A stretch of DNA of 64,000 nucleotides, from contig JACKAU010000015.1 in assembly GCA_020634855.1 (NCBI GenBank), forward strand, positions 62,001 to 126,000, read 5' to 3'. This DNA is from Anaerolineales bacterium (GTDB lineage Bacteria > Chloroflexota > Anaerolineae > 4572-78 > J111). Position numbers and translations under genes: made by a program. The notes under the pieces were generated by a model. That model did no database searches. It was not told the DNA's origin and was given only the letters and a program-made list of their open reading frames with translations. Positions 15,191 through 23,962 of this stretch are shown piece after piece. The first letter of the stretch is position 1; each line of letters starts with the position of its first letter.

Positions 15191-16990
15191 TTAGATCCGA
15201 CCAAACTCCCGAGCCAACTGCGCCCCGCTCAAATGGATCATTGTGGGACGACCGTGCGGACAGGTGCGGGGCGCTACCGTGGTCTCGAGCTGGCGGACCA
15301 ACTCGCGCATCTCTTCATGTGACAGTACTTGCCCCCCCTTAACCGAAGCTCGTTTACAAACCGTGATAGCTATCTTCTCGTGAGTTTCTTTAGCTAGAGG
15401 AATAGCCCCATCGGCGATTTCGGCCACAATGTCGATGAAGGCTTGGGCCGGCTCAGCCTGCTTGAGCATCTCCGGCACCGACCGCAGCCGATAGGTGGTA
15501 CCCCCAAACGGCTCAATCTCAAAGCCGATTCCGATTAAGACTTCCAATTCCGATTCAACAATGGCCGCGTGGCCGGGGGACAGCTCGACCACAGCCGGTT
15601 CGAGCAGTTGCTGGCGGGGCACATCGGCCTTGGCTTTTTGGGCGGCTAGTTTCTCATACAAGATACGTTCGTGAGCGGCGTGCTGGTCAATCAAATACAG
15701 CCCGTCCGGACCCTCGGTGACGATGTACATTTGCTGAATTTGACCGACCACCCGCATTGGCGGCAATTTTTTCGAAGCAGACTCATCTCCAACCGGCCAG
15801 GCGTCCTCTAAACCGTCGTTGCCAGGTGAGGGGAACGGTAACGTGCGCTGCGCCTCGAAGCCAAACTGGCCGGCCTCGCTGCGGCTGTGGCCATGGAAGG
15901 CGCTGCTCCACACGCCGGGGTCGCCGGCGTGACCGGTAAACGTGGTGGCAGAAGGAGTCAGATGGGTGCCGTAACTGGGGACCGGTGCGGCGGCCACCAC
16001 AGCTTCCCGAACAGCCCGCTGGACCGCCTTGAAGATCAGGCGTGGCTCTTGAAATTTGACTTCGGCCTTGGTAGGGTGAACGTTGACATCAACCTGAGCC
16101 GGATCAAGCTCGATGTTCAGCACGGCCACCGGAAACCGGCCGACCGGCAAAAAGGTGTGGTAAGCCTGCACCACGGCCTGGTTGAGGGCGCGATCTTGAA
16201 TCCAGCGTTTGTTGACAAAAAAGACAATTTGATCCCGCATCCCGCGATGCAGCGACGGGCTGCCGGTGTAACCGTACAGGGCGATGGGTTGCGGCAACTC
16301 CGGCGCAACCTCTTGCCCGGCCACTTCCAGCATCTGTCGAGCGGTTTCCAAGCTAAAAACGGCCGCCAGGGCATCGAACAGTTGCCCGCTGCCGCTGGTT
16401 TGAAAGGTGGTGCGGTTGTCACTGAGTAAGGTAAAGCGAATGTGGGGGTAGGCCAGGGCATAGTGGGAGACAATGCGGTGAATGTGGCCGGCCTCGGTCG
16501 CATCGGCTTTGAGAAATTTGAGACGGGCCGGCACATTATAAAAGAGGTTTTCTACGGTGATGATCGTGCCGGCCGGCGAACCGGCTGTCCCGAGCGCAAC
16601 CTGGTGTCCGCCCTCCACCCGAATACGGCTGGCCGCCGCCTGAGTGGCCGGTCGGGTGGACAGCGTCAATTGAGACACGGCCGCAATCGAGGCCAGCGCT
16701 TCACCCCGAAAGCCAAGCGTTTTGACGCAGTTGAGATCTTCCACCGTGTCGAGCTTGCTGGTGGCGTGCCGGGCAAAGGCCAGCGGCACCTCGTCGGCGG
16801 GGATGCCGCAGCCGTCGTCCATGACTCGGATGAGCCGTTTACCGCCCTGTTGAATTTCGACCCGGATAAAGGCCGCCCCGGCATCGATTGAATTTTCGAC
16901 CAGTTCTTTGACGACCGAAGCGGGGCGTTCCACCACCTCGCCCGCCGCGATTTTCGCCGCAACATCTGGCGGCAGGATACGGATAGCCAC
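15191..16990 (-). CDS. mutL: DNA mismatch repair protein MutL
   Basis: GHKL ATPase that couples MutS mismatch recognition to strand removal. The N-terminus has IAAGEVVERPASVVKELVENSIDAG, DDGCGIP, ARHATSKL and TLGFRGEALASI; the central QVDVNVHPTKAEVKF block is also present. Near residue 435, DQHAAHERILYE is the metal-dependent endonuclease motif of MutL from bacteria without MutH; CPHGRPTMIHL ends the protein. I start at GTG 16990, eight bases after GAGG; a TTG at 17020 would add ten residues without a good SD. Monocistronic. Confidence 0.96.
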   Translation of the reverse strand: MAIRILPPDVAAKIAAGEVVERPASVVKELVENSIDAGAAFIRVEIQQGGKRLIRVMDDGCGIPADEVPLAFARHATSKLDTVEDLNCVKTLGFRGEALASIAAVSQLTLSTRPATQAAASRIRVEGGHQVALGTAGSPAGTIITVENLFYNVPARLKFLKADATEAGHIHRIVSHYALAYPHIRFTLLSDNRTTFQTSGSGQLFDALAAVFSLETARQMLEVAGQEVAPELPQPIALYGYTGSPSLHRGMRDQIVFFVNKRWIQDRALNQAVVQAYHTFLPVGRFPVAVLNIELDPAQVDVNVHPTKAEVKFQEPRLIFKAVQRAVREAVVAAAPVPSYGTHLTPSATTFTGHAGDPGVWSSAFHGHSRSEAGQFGFEAQRTLPFPSPGNDGLEDAWPVGDESASKKLPPMRVVGQIQQMYIVTEGPDGLYLIDQHAAHERILYEKLAAQKAKADVPRQQLLEPAVVELSPGHAAIVESELEVLIGIGFEIEPFGGTTYRLRSVPEMLKQAEPAQAFIDIVAEIADGAIPLAKETHEKIAITVCKRASVKGGQVLSHEEMRELVRQLETTVAPRTCPHGRPTMIHLSGAQLAREFGRI

Positions 16991-17084
16991 TCTTTTTGCC
17001 TCTAGAACACTTGTTTGCAAGCGTTATTTTACCACAACGCCCCCGGAGCGCCAATCATCCCCCCGGTCGATAATCGTGATCTGG

Positions 17085-19526
17085 TTATGAGGCGGAGGGT
17101 AAATCATTGTCATTGCCATCGCCGGTATGAATTTTTACGTGGCGGAACTGTTTGCCGTCGGCTACGGTGATGACCATGCGGACATCGATGTTTTTGGGAA
17201 TCAGATCGAAATCTTGCAGCGTCCAGATAGTGGTGATGCGGCCGCTGAGGTTGGGCCATTGGGCTTTGGCCCACAAGTAACGGCGACGGCTAAACTGCCA
17301 GATTGGTTCAGGCTGGCGGGTCGGTTGAAAGGCGCAGTATTCGGCCCAAATGGTGTCGTGATCGGTTTGGGGAAACAGGATGTTGACCATGGCCTGCTGC
17401 ACGTCCGCCGCATCACGGCCGTATTCCGGGGCCACCCAGTTGACGTGATAATTGCGAATGAACATGAATATCCCAAAATGCGAGAAATGCTCAATCCGGG
17501 TGAGAATTTGCTCCCGTTGGCTGTAAGCTAACTGATACGTTTCCTCGAGTTTAATATTCGGTTCTTCGATGCGCTCATAATCATCGTGATGTTCATTCTG
17601 GTTAAACAGCGATGGATCGATATTATAGAGGTAAGCGATGAGGATGCGATGACGCTCCGGACCAACATCAAATTTGCCCAGCGCGCCCGACTCGATTAGA
17701 TCCTCCAAGGCATCGACAATGCCCCGCTGCCGAGCGTAATCGTGGGCGCGCTGGATGCCCATTTCAAAAGAGGCGTTGTGTTCGCCGGTGGGCAAGGCCG
17801 CCGGCAGCGCCACCGCTTCCGCCCGCCGCCTAATACCGCCGTTGGCAATATAAAGTTGAAACAAGGTTAACATCGCGCCGCCCAGGACGATCACCCCCAG
17901 CGCCTCCGTTTTTTGAGTGACCAAGACAGCCGCCATAAAGTAACTGGCAATCATTCCCCGCAGCCCGGCAAAGCGCAGCGAGCGGGCTTCCGCCGAATGA
18001 GGCTCAATGTTGCGCTGATGGAGTACATCCGGTCGGACGAAAAAGACAGTCGTACTGGTAATTACAAACGCGCTGACAAAGCCAAAGGCGTAATACGACT
18101 CCACCACCACCACCTCCCGGATAATCGGGATGAGCACGGCCGAGATAGCCCAAATCACCACAATGCCCAGCCGGTCATCGGTAAAGAATTGGGGCAGGCG
18201 GCCCAATCGAGCGGCGTTGGCGGCGACAGCGGCCCCCCCGACGTAGCCACCGCCTTGGGCCAGTAGCAGGATAATGGCCAGCAGCAGCCCGGCCACCACC
18301 AGAAAGGTGTCCCCCGGCGTCCCGGTGATGGCGCTCTTCAACGCCCGCGACAGGGCAATATCGTAGGCCACCTCGTTAATAAATTCACCTTCAGACAGGC
18401 GATCCCGTTCGCTGGCCAGGTGAGATTTGGCCTCGCCAAACAGTTCCTCCGACGCCCGCTCGACCGGAATGGAGTTATAAAGATTGGCCGCGGCCTGCCG
18501 GTCGTCATTGGTAACCACCACATTGTCCGGATCGATGCCGTGCCCCAAAACTTGCGCCGCCTCAATTTCATATTCGATCAAAAGGGTGCTGTAGCCCTCG
18601 GTGGCCGGGATGTCCCACTGTTGGGCTGCATAGAGTTGGACCACGCCGGTGCCAATCAGAAAAACCGCCGCCAGGGTCAAGGCGGTGTTGATGACCACCC
18701 ACTTGGGGCGGGCGGCGTGCTTACCGCTGGCCGGGATCACTTCATACCCGGAGAACCCTAACATGGCGCTTGACATGGAATGAAAGAACAACTGGAAAAA
18801 AAGCACCGTGCTGATGGCCGAAATATCTTGTTGAACCTGGATAACCTGTTGAACCACGCCGTTGGCTTCCAGTCGGTTGACGATGCCTTGCGTTAGGAAG
18901 GCCCATTGGGGATGGATTAACGAAGAGAAGCCGACCATACCCAGGGCCGCGATGGTGAACAGGGTAAACAAACCGCCGCCGATCAGAAACAGGGGCACGG
19001 CCCGCTTGGGGCCAATGGCTACCAAAACCGCCATGATAAAGAAGGCGAATAGTTCAGCCAGGACGATGCGGTAGGGCGCCATTTTGGGCACGATCAACAT
19101 CATCACATCGGAGGCCGAGATCGAACTGATGATGATCGTCAAGACGGCGTCGATGAAGAAGAGACTGGTTCCGACCCACGACAGCCACCGCAGCCAGGGC
19201 GGGCCGATGGCTTCCACCAATGGCCCGCTGCCGCCGGCGTTGGGCCGTAGATAAGCCCCCGCTTTATAGGCGGGGACAATGCCAAAAAACAACAGCGCCG
19301 ATAAAACAATAAAGGCCAGAATAGCAATCTGGTGGTACCCCCCCGCCCCATGAATAGCTAGCAGGGTTTGGTAGGCGGCCACGCTGAAGGCATCGGCCGC
19401 AATCTCAAAGATAAGGGCCAGGACACCCAACCCGGTGCCGCCCAACAACAGCCCTTCGACCATTAAACGGGGCAGTTGCCCCCCGGCCTGTTGACGGTCC
19501 GCCGGATTGATATAGTTTTTTAGCAT
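17085..19526 (-). CDS. APC-superfamily permease with long C-terminal cytosolic domain
   Basis: 813-residue integral membrane protein. About 12 hydrophobic segments lie in residues 20-590, with the amino-acid-permease-like block MLGFSGYEVIPASGK and a long soluble loop at about residues 325-400 (many Glu/Asp, DDRQAAANLYNSIPVERASEELFGEAK). Residues about 600-813 are soluble and contain no domain I recognise. The substrate is unknown; amino acids or organic cations are possible from fold alone. GGGAGA lies eight bases before the ATG. Same strand as, and 163 bases downstream of, the ClC gene. Confidence 0.75.
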   Translation of the reverse strand: MLKNYINPADRQQAGGQLPRLMVEGLLLGGTGLGVLALIFEIAADAFSVAAYQTLLAIHGAGGYHQIAILAFIVLSALLFFGIVPAYKAGAYLRPNAGGSGPLVEAIGPPWLRWLSWVGTSLFFIDAVLTIIISSISASDVMMLIVPKMAPYRIVLAELFAFFIMAVLVAIGPKRAVPLFLIGGGLFTLFTIAALGMVGFSSLIHPQWAFLTQGIVNRLEANGVVQQVIQVQQDISAISTVLFFQLFFHSMSSAMLGFSGYEVIPASGKHAARPKWVVINTALTLAAVFLIGTGVVQLYAAQQWDIPATEGYSTLLIEYEIEAAQVLGHGIDPDNVVVTNDDRQAAANLYNSIPVERASEELFGEAKSHLASERDRLSEGEFINEVAYDIALSRALKSAITGTPGDTFLVVAGLLLAIILLLAQGGGYVGGAAVAANAARLGRLPQFFTDDRLGIVVIWAISAVLIPIIREVVVVESYYAFGFVSAFVITSTTVFFVRPDVLHQRNIEPHSAEARSLRFAGLRGMIASYFMAAVLVTQKTEALGVIVLGGAMLTLFQLYIANGGIRRRAEAVALPAALPTGEHNASFEMGIQRAHDYARQRGIVDALEDLIESGALGKFDVGPERHRILIAYLYNIDPSLFNQNEHHDDYERIEEPNIKLEETYQLAYSQREQILTRIEHFSHFGIFMFIRNYHVNWVAPEYGRDAADVQQAMVNILFPQTDHDTIWAEYCAFQPTRQPEPIWQFSRRRYLWAKAQWPNLSGRITTIWTLQDFDLIPKNIDVRMVITVADGKQFRHVKIHTGDGNDNDLPSAS

Positions 19527-19569
19527 GTAGTGATCTCCCTATAGTTACTGAGAAGCTGTTACAAAAAGA

Positions 19570-19649
19570 TGGGTTCAGTCTAAAAGTGACCTGATATTGG
19601 GCTGATATGAGTTTTTTTGACCCCGTTTCAGATTAACAGACTGAACCCA
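19570..19649. repeat. 12-bp inverted repeat between ClC and permease genes
   Basis: TGGGTTCAGTCT (19570-19581) and AGACTGAACCCA (19638-19649) are perfect inverted copies 56 bases apart in the spacer between two same-strand transport genes; the loop contains a run of seven T on the plus strand. Could be a transcript hairpin or a paired regulator site. Confidence 0.7.
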
Positions 19650-19689
19650 CCTTGGCCGGTTAGACTTTTAATCCAACCCCTGAGATGGA

Positions 19690-21732
19690 TTAACCGCGCC
19701 CAACAATGACCTGGCGTACAGTCTCGGCGGTGCCTTGCCGGGTGATAACCACCACCCGGTCGTCCGGCTGGAGGCGTGTTTGGCCGTGGGCAATGATAAT
19801 TTGGTTGTTGCGTTGGATCGATGCGATCAGCGTCTGGGGCGGCAAGTCTAAATCCATAATCCGCTGCCCGACAGCGGCCATATTGCTTGCCAACGTAAAT
19901 TCATGAATCTCGGTCTCGGTCAACCGGCCCAACCGCAGATGCTCCGTTTTGTATTGATTTTCCATTTTGCGTAGAATGGCCCGACGATAGGCTCGCACCA
20001 CATCTACCCGCCGTAATAGGCCGACTAACCGTTTAGGGTGCTGCGGATCCACCACCGGGATGCGCCCAAACCCCCGATCGCTCATGTAGCGTAACGCTTT
20101 GGAGAGGGGATCGCCGGGGTAAGCCACCACAATCTCTTGGTGGGTGATGTCGGCCACGGTCGGCGACTGGTCTAGCATTTGTTCACGAGCCTTTGCTAGG
20201 TCTTGGATGGTAACCACCCCGAGCAGTTGCTCGTCCTTGTCGATAACCGGAAACCCATGATGGCGCGTCTTCACAAAGGCGTCGGACAGTTGGGATAGGT
20301 TCATTTCAGCCTGCACCACATCCGGTTTTTGGGTCATGGCTTCCCCAACGGTTATCCCCTTCATCACATCGACATCGCGGTCGCGCTCCAACGGGATACC
20401 TTTTTTGGCTAATTTCAAGGTGTAAATGGAATAGGGACTTATCGTTTGCGATAGCAGGGTGCTCAACCCCACCGTCACCATCAGCGGTAAGATCATACGA
20501 TAATCCCCCGACATCTCGAAGACAATCAAGAAAGCGGTCAGGGGTGCATGAGCGGCGGCCGCAAAGACGCTGGCCATGCCCACCAGCGCATACGCCCCAG
20601 AGGTGGCTGTCATGGTTGGAAAGAGAAAATGGACGATAGACCCAAAGGCGCCGCCGAGCATCGCCCCCATGTATAAGGACGGCGAGAATATTCCGCCTGA
20701 ATTGCCGGACCCCAAAGTAAATGTGGTGGCCAACAATTTGGCAAATATCAACATCAGCAGTAGGTTCCACTCCAGCGATCCGTTTAACCCTTTCTCAATC
20801 GTTATTAACCCGGCGCCCAGGGCTTGAGGGTAGAATAGGCCAATTAGCCCCACCCCAATCCCGCCGATGGCCGGCTTGAAGGCGTCAGGAAAGCGCCAGC
20901 CGTCGAACCGATCTTCAACATAGTAAAGTATCTTGACAAATCCCCAGCCGACCAACGCCGCCAACACCCCTAACAAGGCGTACAATGGTAGCTCCCAAGC
21001 GCTAACCAGAGAATAGGAGGGGATAGCAAAAGCCGGAAAATCGCCCAAAAATTCGCGGCTAACAATGCTGGCGGCCACGGCAGCGATGACGACCATACCA
21101 AAATAGTGGGTGGTGAATTCACCCAAAATAACTTCCATCGCAAAAATAACCCCGGCGATGGGGGCATTAAAGGTGGCCGCAATACCGGCCGCCGCGCCGC
21201 AGGCCACCAAGGTGATGGTTCGCTGGGGACCGAGCCTTAACAGTTGTGCCGCCGTTGAGCCTAAGGCGGCGCCGACTTGGACAATCGGTCCCTCTCGCCC
21301 GGCCGATCCGCCGGTGCCGATACAAATCGCCGAGGCCACCGATTTGACCACCGCCACGCGGGGGCGAATCCGACCCCGCCTCATAATGATGGCCTGCATC
21401 ACTTCCGGTACGCCGTGTCCTTTAGCTTCAATAGCCCAGTAGGCGATCATCGGCCCGGTGATCAGACTGCCGATGACAGGCACCAAAATAATCCAGCCAG
21501 CCCCCAGGGGCGCTAGAATTTGAGGTAATCCCTCTACAAATGAAAAATACGTAATCCATGCAATGGCTTTAACAAAAACGACGGTGATTAGTCCTGTCCC
21601 GGCCCCCATCACCACGGCGACTACCATCAGGGTAGCAAAGTTATTGAAATTAATCCCTGATTTTAACCGCTCAAAGCCTGCGGTGAAGATGCCGGAACCC
21701 GCATGGGGCAGCTTAACCTGATCTGACGACAA
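19690..21732 (-). CDS. ClC chloride channel/antiporter with CBS and TrkA-C domains
   Basis: Voltage-gated chloride channel family. The membrane domain (residues about 30-440) has GTGGSAGREGPIVQVGAALG with gating Glu147, GNSGGIFSPSLYMGAMLGG and the C-terminal gating helices. Two CBS domains (about 460-580) can bind adenosine nucleotides, and the last 80 residues resemble TrkA-C (PPQTLIASIQRNNQIIIAHG, DDRVVVITR). The protein therefore senses nucleotide or ligand at two sites. Start is TTG 21732, backed by GGAGG seven bases upstream. Confidence 0.92.
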   Translation of the reverse strand: MSSDQVKLPHAGSGIFTAGFERLKSGINFNNFATLMVVAVVMGAGTGLITVVFVKAIAWITYFSFVEGLPQILAPLGAGWIILVPVIGSLITGPMIAYWAIEAKGHGVPEVMQAIIMRRGRIRPRVAVVKSVASAICIGTGGSAGREGPIVQVGAALGSTAAQLLRLGPQRTITLVACGAAAGIAATFNAPIAGVIFAMEVILGEFTTHYFGMVVIAAVAASIVSREFLGDFPAFAIPSYSLVSAWELPLYALLGVLAALVGWGFVKILYYVEDRFDGWRFPDAFKPAIGGIGVGLIGLFYPQALGAGLITIEKGLNGSLEWNLLLMLIFAKLLATTFTLGSGNSGGIFSPSLYMGAMLGGAFGSIVHFLFPTMTATSGAYALVGMASVFAAAAHAPLTAFLIVFEMSGDYRMILPLMVTVGLSTLLSQTISPYSIYTLKLAKKGIPLERDRDVDVMKGITVGEAMTQKPDVVQAEMNLSQLSDAFVKTRHHGFPVIDKDEQLLGVVTIQDLAKAREQMLDQSPTVADITHQEIVVAYPGDPLSKALRYMSDRGFGRIPVVDPQHPKRLVGLLRRVDVVRAYRRAILRKMENQYKTEHLRLGRLTETEIHEFTLASNMAAVGQRIMDLDLPPQTLIASIQRNNQIIIAHGQTRLQPDDRVVVITRQGTAETVRQVIVGRG

Positions 21733-21758
21733 TTTCTAACCTCCTTTGGTGTATTCAA

Positions 21759-22460
21759 TTATGGATTTGACGATGCCGGATCCGAACCGGCAGGCGCTAA
21801 CAGCGCTGCCAACTGCATCGGCGCGTTTTTGGGCCGGCCTAATCCGTGCAGCCATTCTTGTTCCTGGCGCAGCATGTCGTAAAAGTGATGAAAGCTGCGG
21901 CGCAGGGCGGAATTTTGTTCGTAGGTCTCTGAAAGATAAAAGATCGTGGCCGCATATAGCTCCAGCGGCTCGATCTCAACCAGCCGCTGGTGGTAGCCGT
22001 GGTCATCGCGTCCCCAGTTGGCGTGCATTCGAGCCAGCAACGCTTCGGTTTCTGTCACCAACTGCTCGGCAACGCTACCCGGTTCGTTCGACATTTCCAC
22101 AATGGGCGCCGGCGAGGTCAAAACGCAGACCGCTATCTCAGCTTTGGCATAAATTTCCAAAGCGCCCCCGTAGGTGAAAAAGTAGACCCGTTTGTCGAAA
22201 CGATCGCGCAGCACCACCGGCCCGGAGCTTAGCGACCAAGCGCCGCTGGTCAACGCGGCTAAGGTCAATCGTGCTTGAGCAACGCCGCCGTCCGGGTCAG
22301 ATCGGCTTAGATCGATCCGTTCAGGATCATAATGGTGCTCAGTAGGCGTCTCGCGTAGGGCAATCAGCAGCCGCGTTCCGCCAAGACTGGCCGGATGAAG
22401 CGGATCGAGCAGCAGATAGCCGGCTTCCGCAATTTCTTGAAAAAATAGGTCATTATTCAT
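21759..22460 (-). CDS. protein of unknown function, 233 aa
   Basis: I do not recognise the family. It is soluble, acidic and mostly helical after residue 120, with no signal peptide or membrane segment. The middle is beta-like (SGPVVLRDRFDKRVYFFTYGG) and the end helical (SFHHFYDMLRQEQEWLHGLG). The start ATG follows AAGGACACCTT. It lies 25 bases downstream of the lone receiver protein and 26 bases upstream of the ClC gene, so a receiver-unknown-ClC-APC operon is likely and this protein may take part in signalling or transport control. Confidence 0.65.
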   Translation of the reverse strand: MNNDLFFQEIAEAGYLLLDPLHPASLGGTRLLIALRETPTEHHYDPERIDLSRSDPDGGVAQARLTLAALTSGAWSLSSGPVVLRDRFDKRVYFFTYGGALEIYAKAEIAVCVLTSPAPIVEMSNEPGSVAEQLVTETEALLARMHANWGRDDHGYHQRLVEIEPLELYAATIFYLSETYEQNSALRRSFHHFYDMLRQEQEWLHGLGRPKNAPMQLAALLAPAGSDPASSNP

Positions 22461-22485
22461 AAGGTGTCCTTAAGGTCTCTACTCT

Positions 22486-22848
22486 CTATGCCATCACAGC
22501 CCGAATCGTTGTGAGCAGGGTTTCGGGCGATTCCTGCTTGGCCACAAAAGCGGCCGCGCCGGCTTGCAACGCTAAATAACGATTACCGGCGTTGTCATAA
22601 ATCGAAACGACGATGATCCGGCAGCCGGGCGCGGCCTTAACCAAATGGGGGATTAGGTCGGCCCCGTTGCGGCCGGTCAGCATCAGATCGAGCAAAATCA
22701 CGTCAGGCTGGGTAGCCTGCGCCATCAGCGGCGCGGTCTCCAGGTCACGCGCGTCACCGACGACAGCCAGATCATCTTCCAGGGCCAATCGCATCCGCCA
22801 GCCCTGGATGACGTTCGGTTCGTCATCGATGAGAAGAATTTTTATCAT
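22486..22848 (-). CDS. stand-alone response-regulator receiver domain
   Basis: 120-residue CheY-like protein: acidic pair in LLIDDEPN, phospho-acceptor Asp in VILLDLMLTGRNG, Ser in IIVVSIYDN and Lys in AFVAKQESPE. No output domain, so it must act by protein contact, perhaps on its downstream neighbour. First gene of the minus-strand group; divergent from the NarL-type regulator at 23314. Confidence 0.88.
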   Translation of the reverse strand: MIKILLIDDEPNVIQGWRMRLALEDDLAVVGDARDLETAPLMAQATQPDVILLDLMLTGRNGADLIPHLVKAAPGCRIIVVSIYDNAGNRYLALQAGAAAFVAKQESPETLLTTIRAVMA

Positions 22849-23313
22849 TCACGCCATCCCCTTCCTGAAGCTGTTCGGGCCAACCTCGGCTGCGATTTTC
22901 GACTAGAAAACTTATAAGGTAAAATGATATCAATTCAGCCGTCAGCTACCCTTAGCGCAAAATAAGGCTAAGGTCAAAGCCAAGGTTAGGAAAAAACGCC
23001 ATTTTATCTGTTGAAGGTCGTTCCGTTAGATCTGTCTTCTCTCCGCCTTAGCCTCAGCCTTAGCCTGTAAGCGACGTTATTTACGGCTGAATAATTACAG
23101 CATACCATTGAACCAGTTTGCGGGCATCCGGCAAAGGACTTGGGCTAGCCTCAGACTTTGGTCGGAGATGGCGAGATAACCAGAACCAGGTGACAGTCAC
23201 TTATTATCAATAAATCAGCATCGGATTATCTCAAATAAGTTGATTTAGCTTACCCAAGTGACAGTTACCTTTAGACTTGCGTAAGTCCTGACCCAGTTAG
23301 ATAGGAGTAGTAA
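22849..23313. other. divergent intergenic region with nested inverted repeats
   Basis: About 465 bases without a gene between the two response regulators. ATTCAGCCGT (22933-22942) and ACGGCTGAAT (23083-23092) are 10-bp arms of a 160-base palindromic element whose inside is built from GGCTAAG and CTTAGCC words. Further right are two related palindromes (listed separately). Promoters for both flanking genes should lie here; no clear -35/-10 pair was found. Confidence 0.7.
23190..23268. promoter_or_regulatory. paired operator candidates GTGAC-A-GTCAC
   Basis: GTGACAGTCAC at 23190-23200 is a perfect odd palindrome; GTGACAGTTAC at 23258-23268 is the same with one change, 68 bases away. Both lie upstream of the NarL-type regulator (start 23314), so they may be binding sites of it or of a neighbour. 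Confidence 0.5.
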
Positions 23314-23943
23314 ATGACCATTCGTGTAATGATTGTGGACGATCACAGCGTTGTCCGGCAAGGCTTGACAATGTTTTTAACCTTGGATGAAGGGATTGAA
23401 ATTGTGGGGGAGGCCGAGAACGGCGAGGAAGCGCTGGCCCTGGCGCGAGATTTGCAGCCTGATGTGGTCTTGATGGACTTGTTGATGCCCAAAATGGACG
23501 GCATCACCGCCATCAAGCAAATGCGCCGCGACCAGCCCGATGTTGAAATTATTGCTCTGACCAGTGTGTTGGAAGACGCCTCGGTAGTGGGGGCGGTTAA
23601 AGCCGGGGCAGTGGGCTATTTGCTCAAAGACACCAAAGCCGATGAGTTATGCCGGGCCATTCACGCTGCCGCCGCCGGACAGGTTCAACTTTCACCGGAA
23701 GCCGCGGCTCGCCTGGTGCGCGAAGTCAAGCTACCCGACACCCCCGAAAACTTGACCGAGCGCGAAACGGAGGTGCTGCGGCTGATCGGTAAAGGGCTGT
23801 CTAACAAGGAGATTGCCCGCGAGTTGAGCATTGGTGAGAAAACCGTCAAGACGCATGTGAGCGCTGTTTTGAATAAACTGGGTGTACTCAGCCGTACCCA
23901 GGCGGCGCTTCATGCCGTCAAAATTGGGCTGGTCTCGTATTAA
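23314..23943 (+). CDS. NarL/FixJ-type response regulator
   Basis: 209-residue regulator. Receiver domain 1-120 with VDDHSVV, phospho-acceptor Asp in VVLMDLLMPKMDG and Lys in LLKDTKADE; C-terminal LuxR-type HTH (LTERETEVLRLIGKGLSNKEI, EKTVKTHVSAVLNKL). TAGGAG is seven bases before the ATG. Pairs with the kinase 19 bases downstream, so the signal is set by that protein. Confidence 0.94.
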   Translation: MTIRVMIVDDHSVVRQGLTMFLTLDEGIEIVGEAENGEEALALARDLQPDVVLMDLLMPKMDGITAIKQMRRDQPDVEIIALTSVLEDASVVGAVKAGAVGYLLKDTKADELCRAIHAAAAGQVQLSPEAAARLVREVKLPDTPENLTERETEVLRLIGKGLSNKEIARELSIGEKTVKTHVSAVLNKLGVLSRTQAALHAVKIGLVSY

Positions 23944-23962
23944 AGCCGGTCAAAGAGGACGA

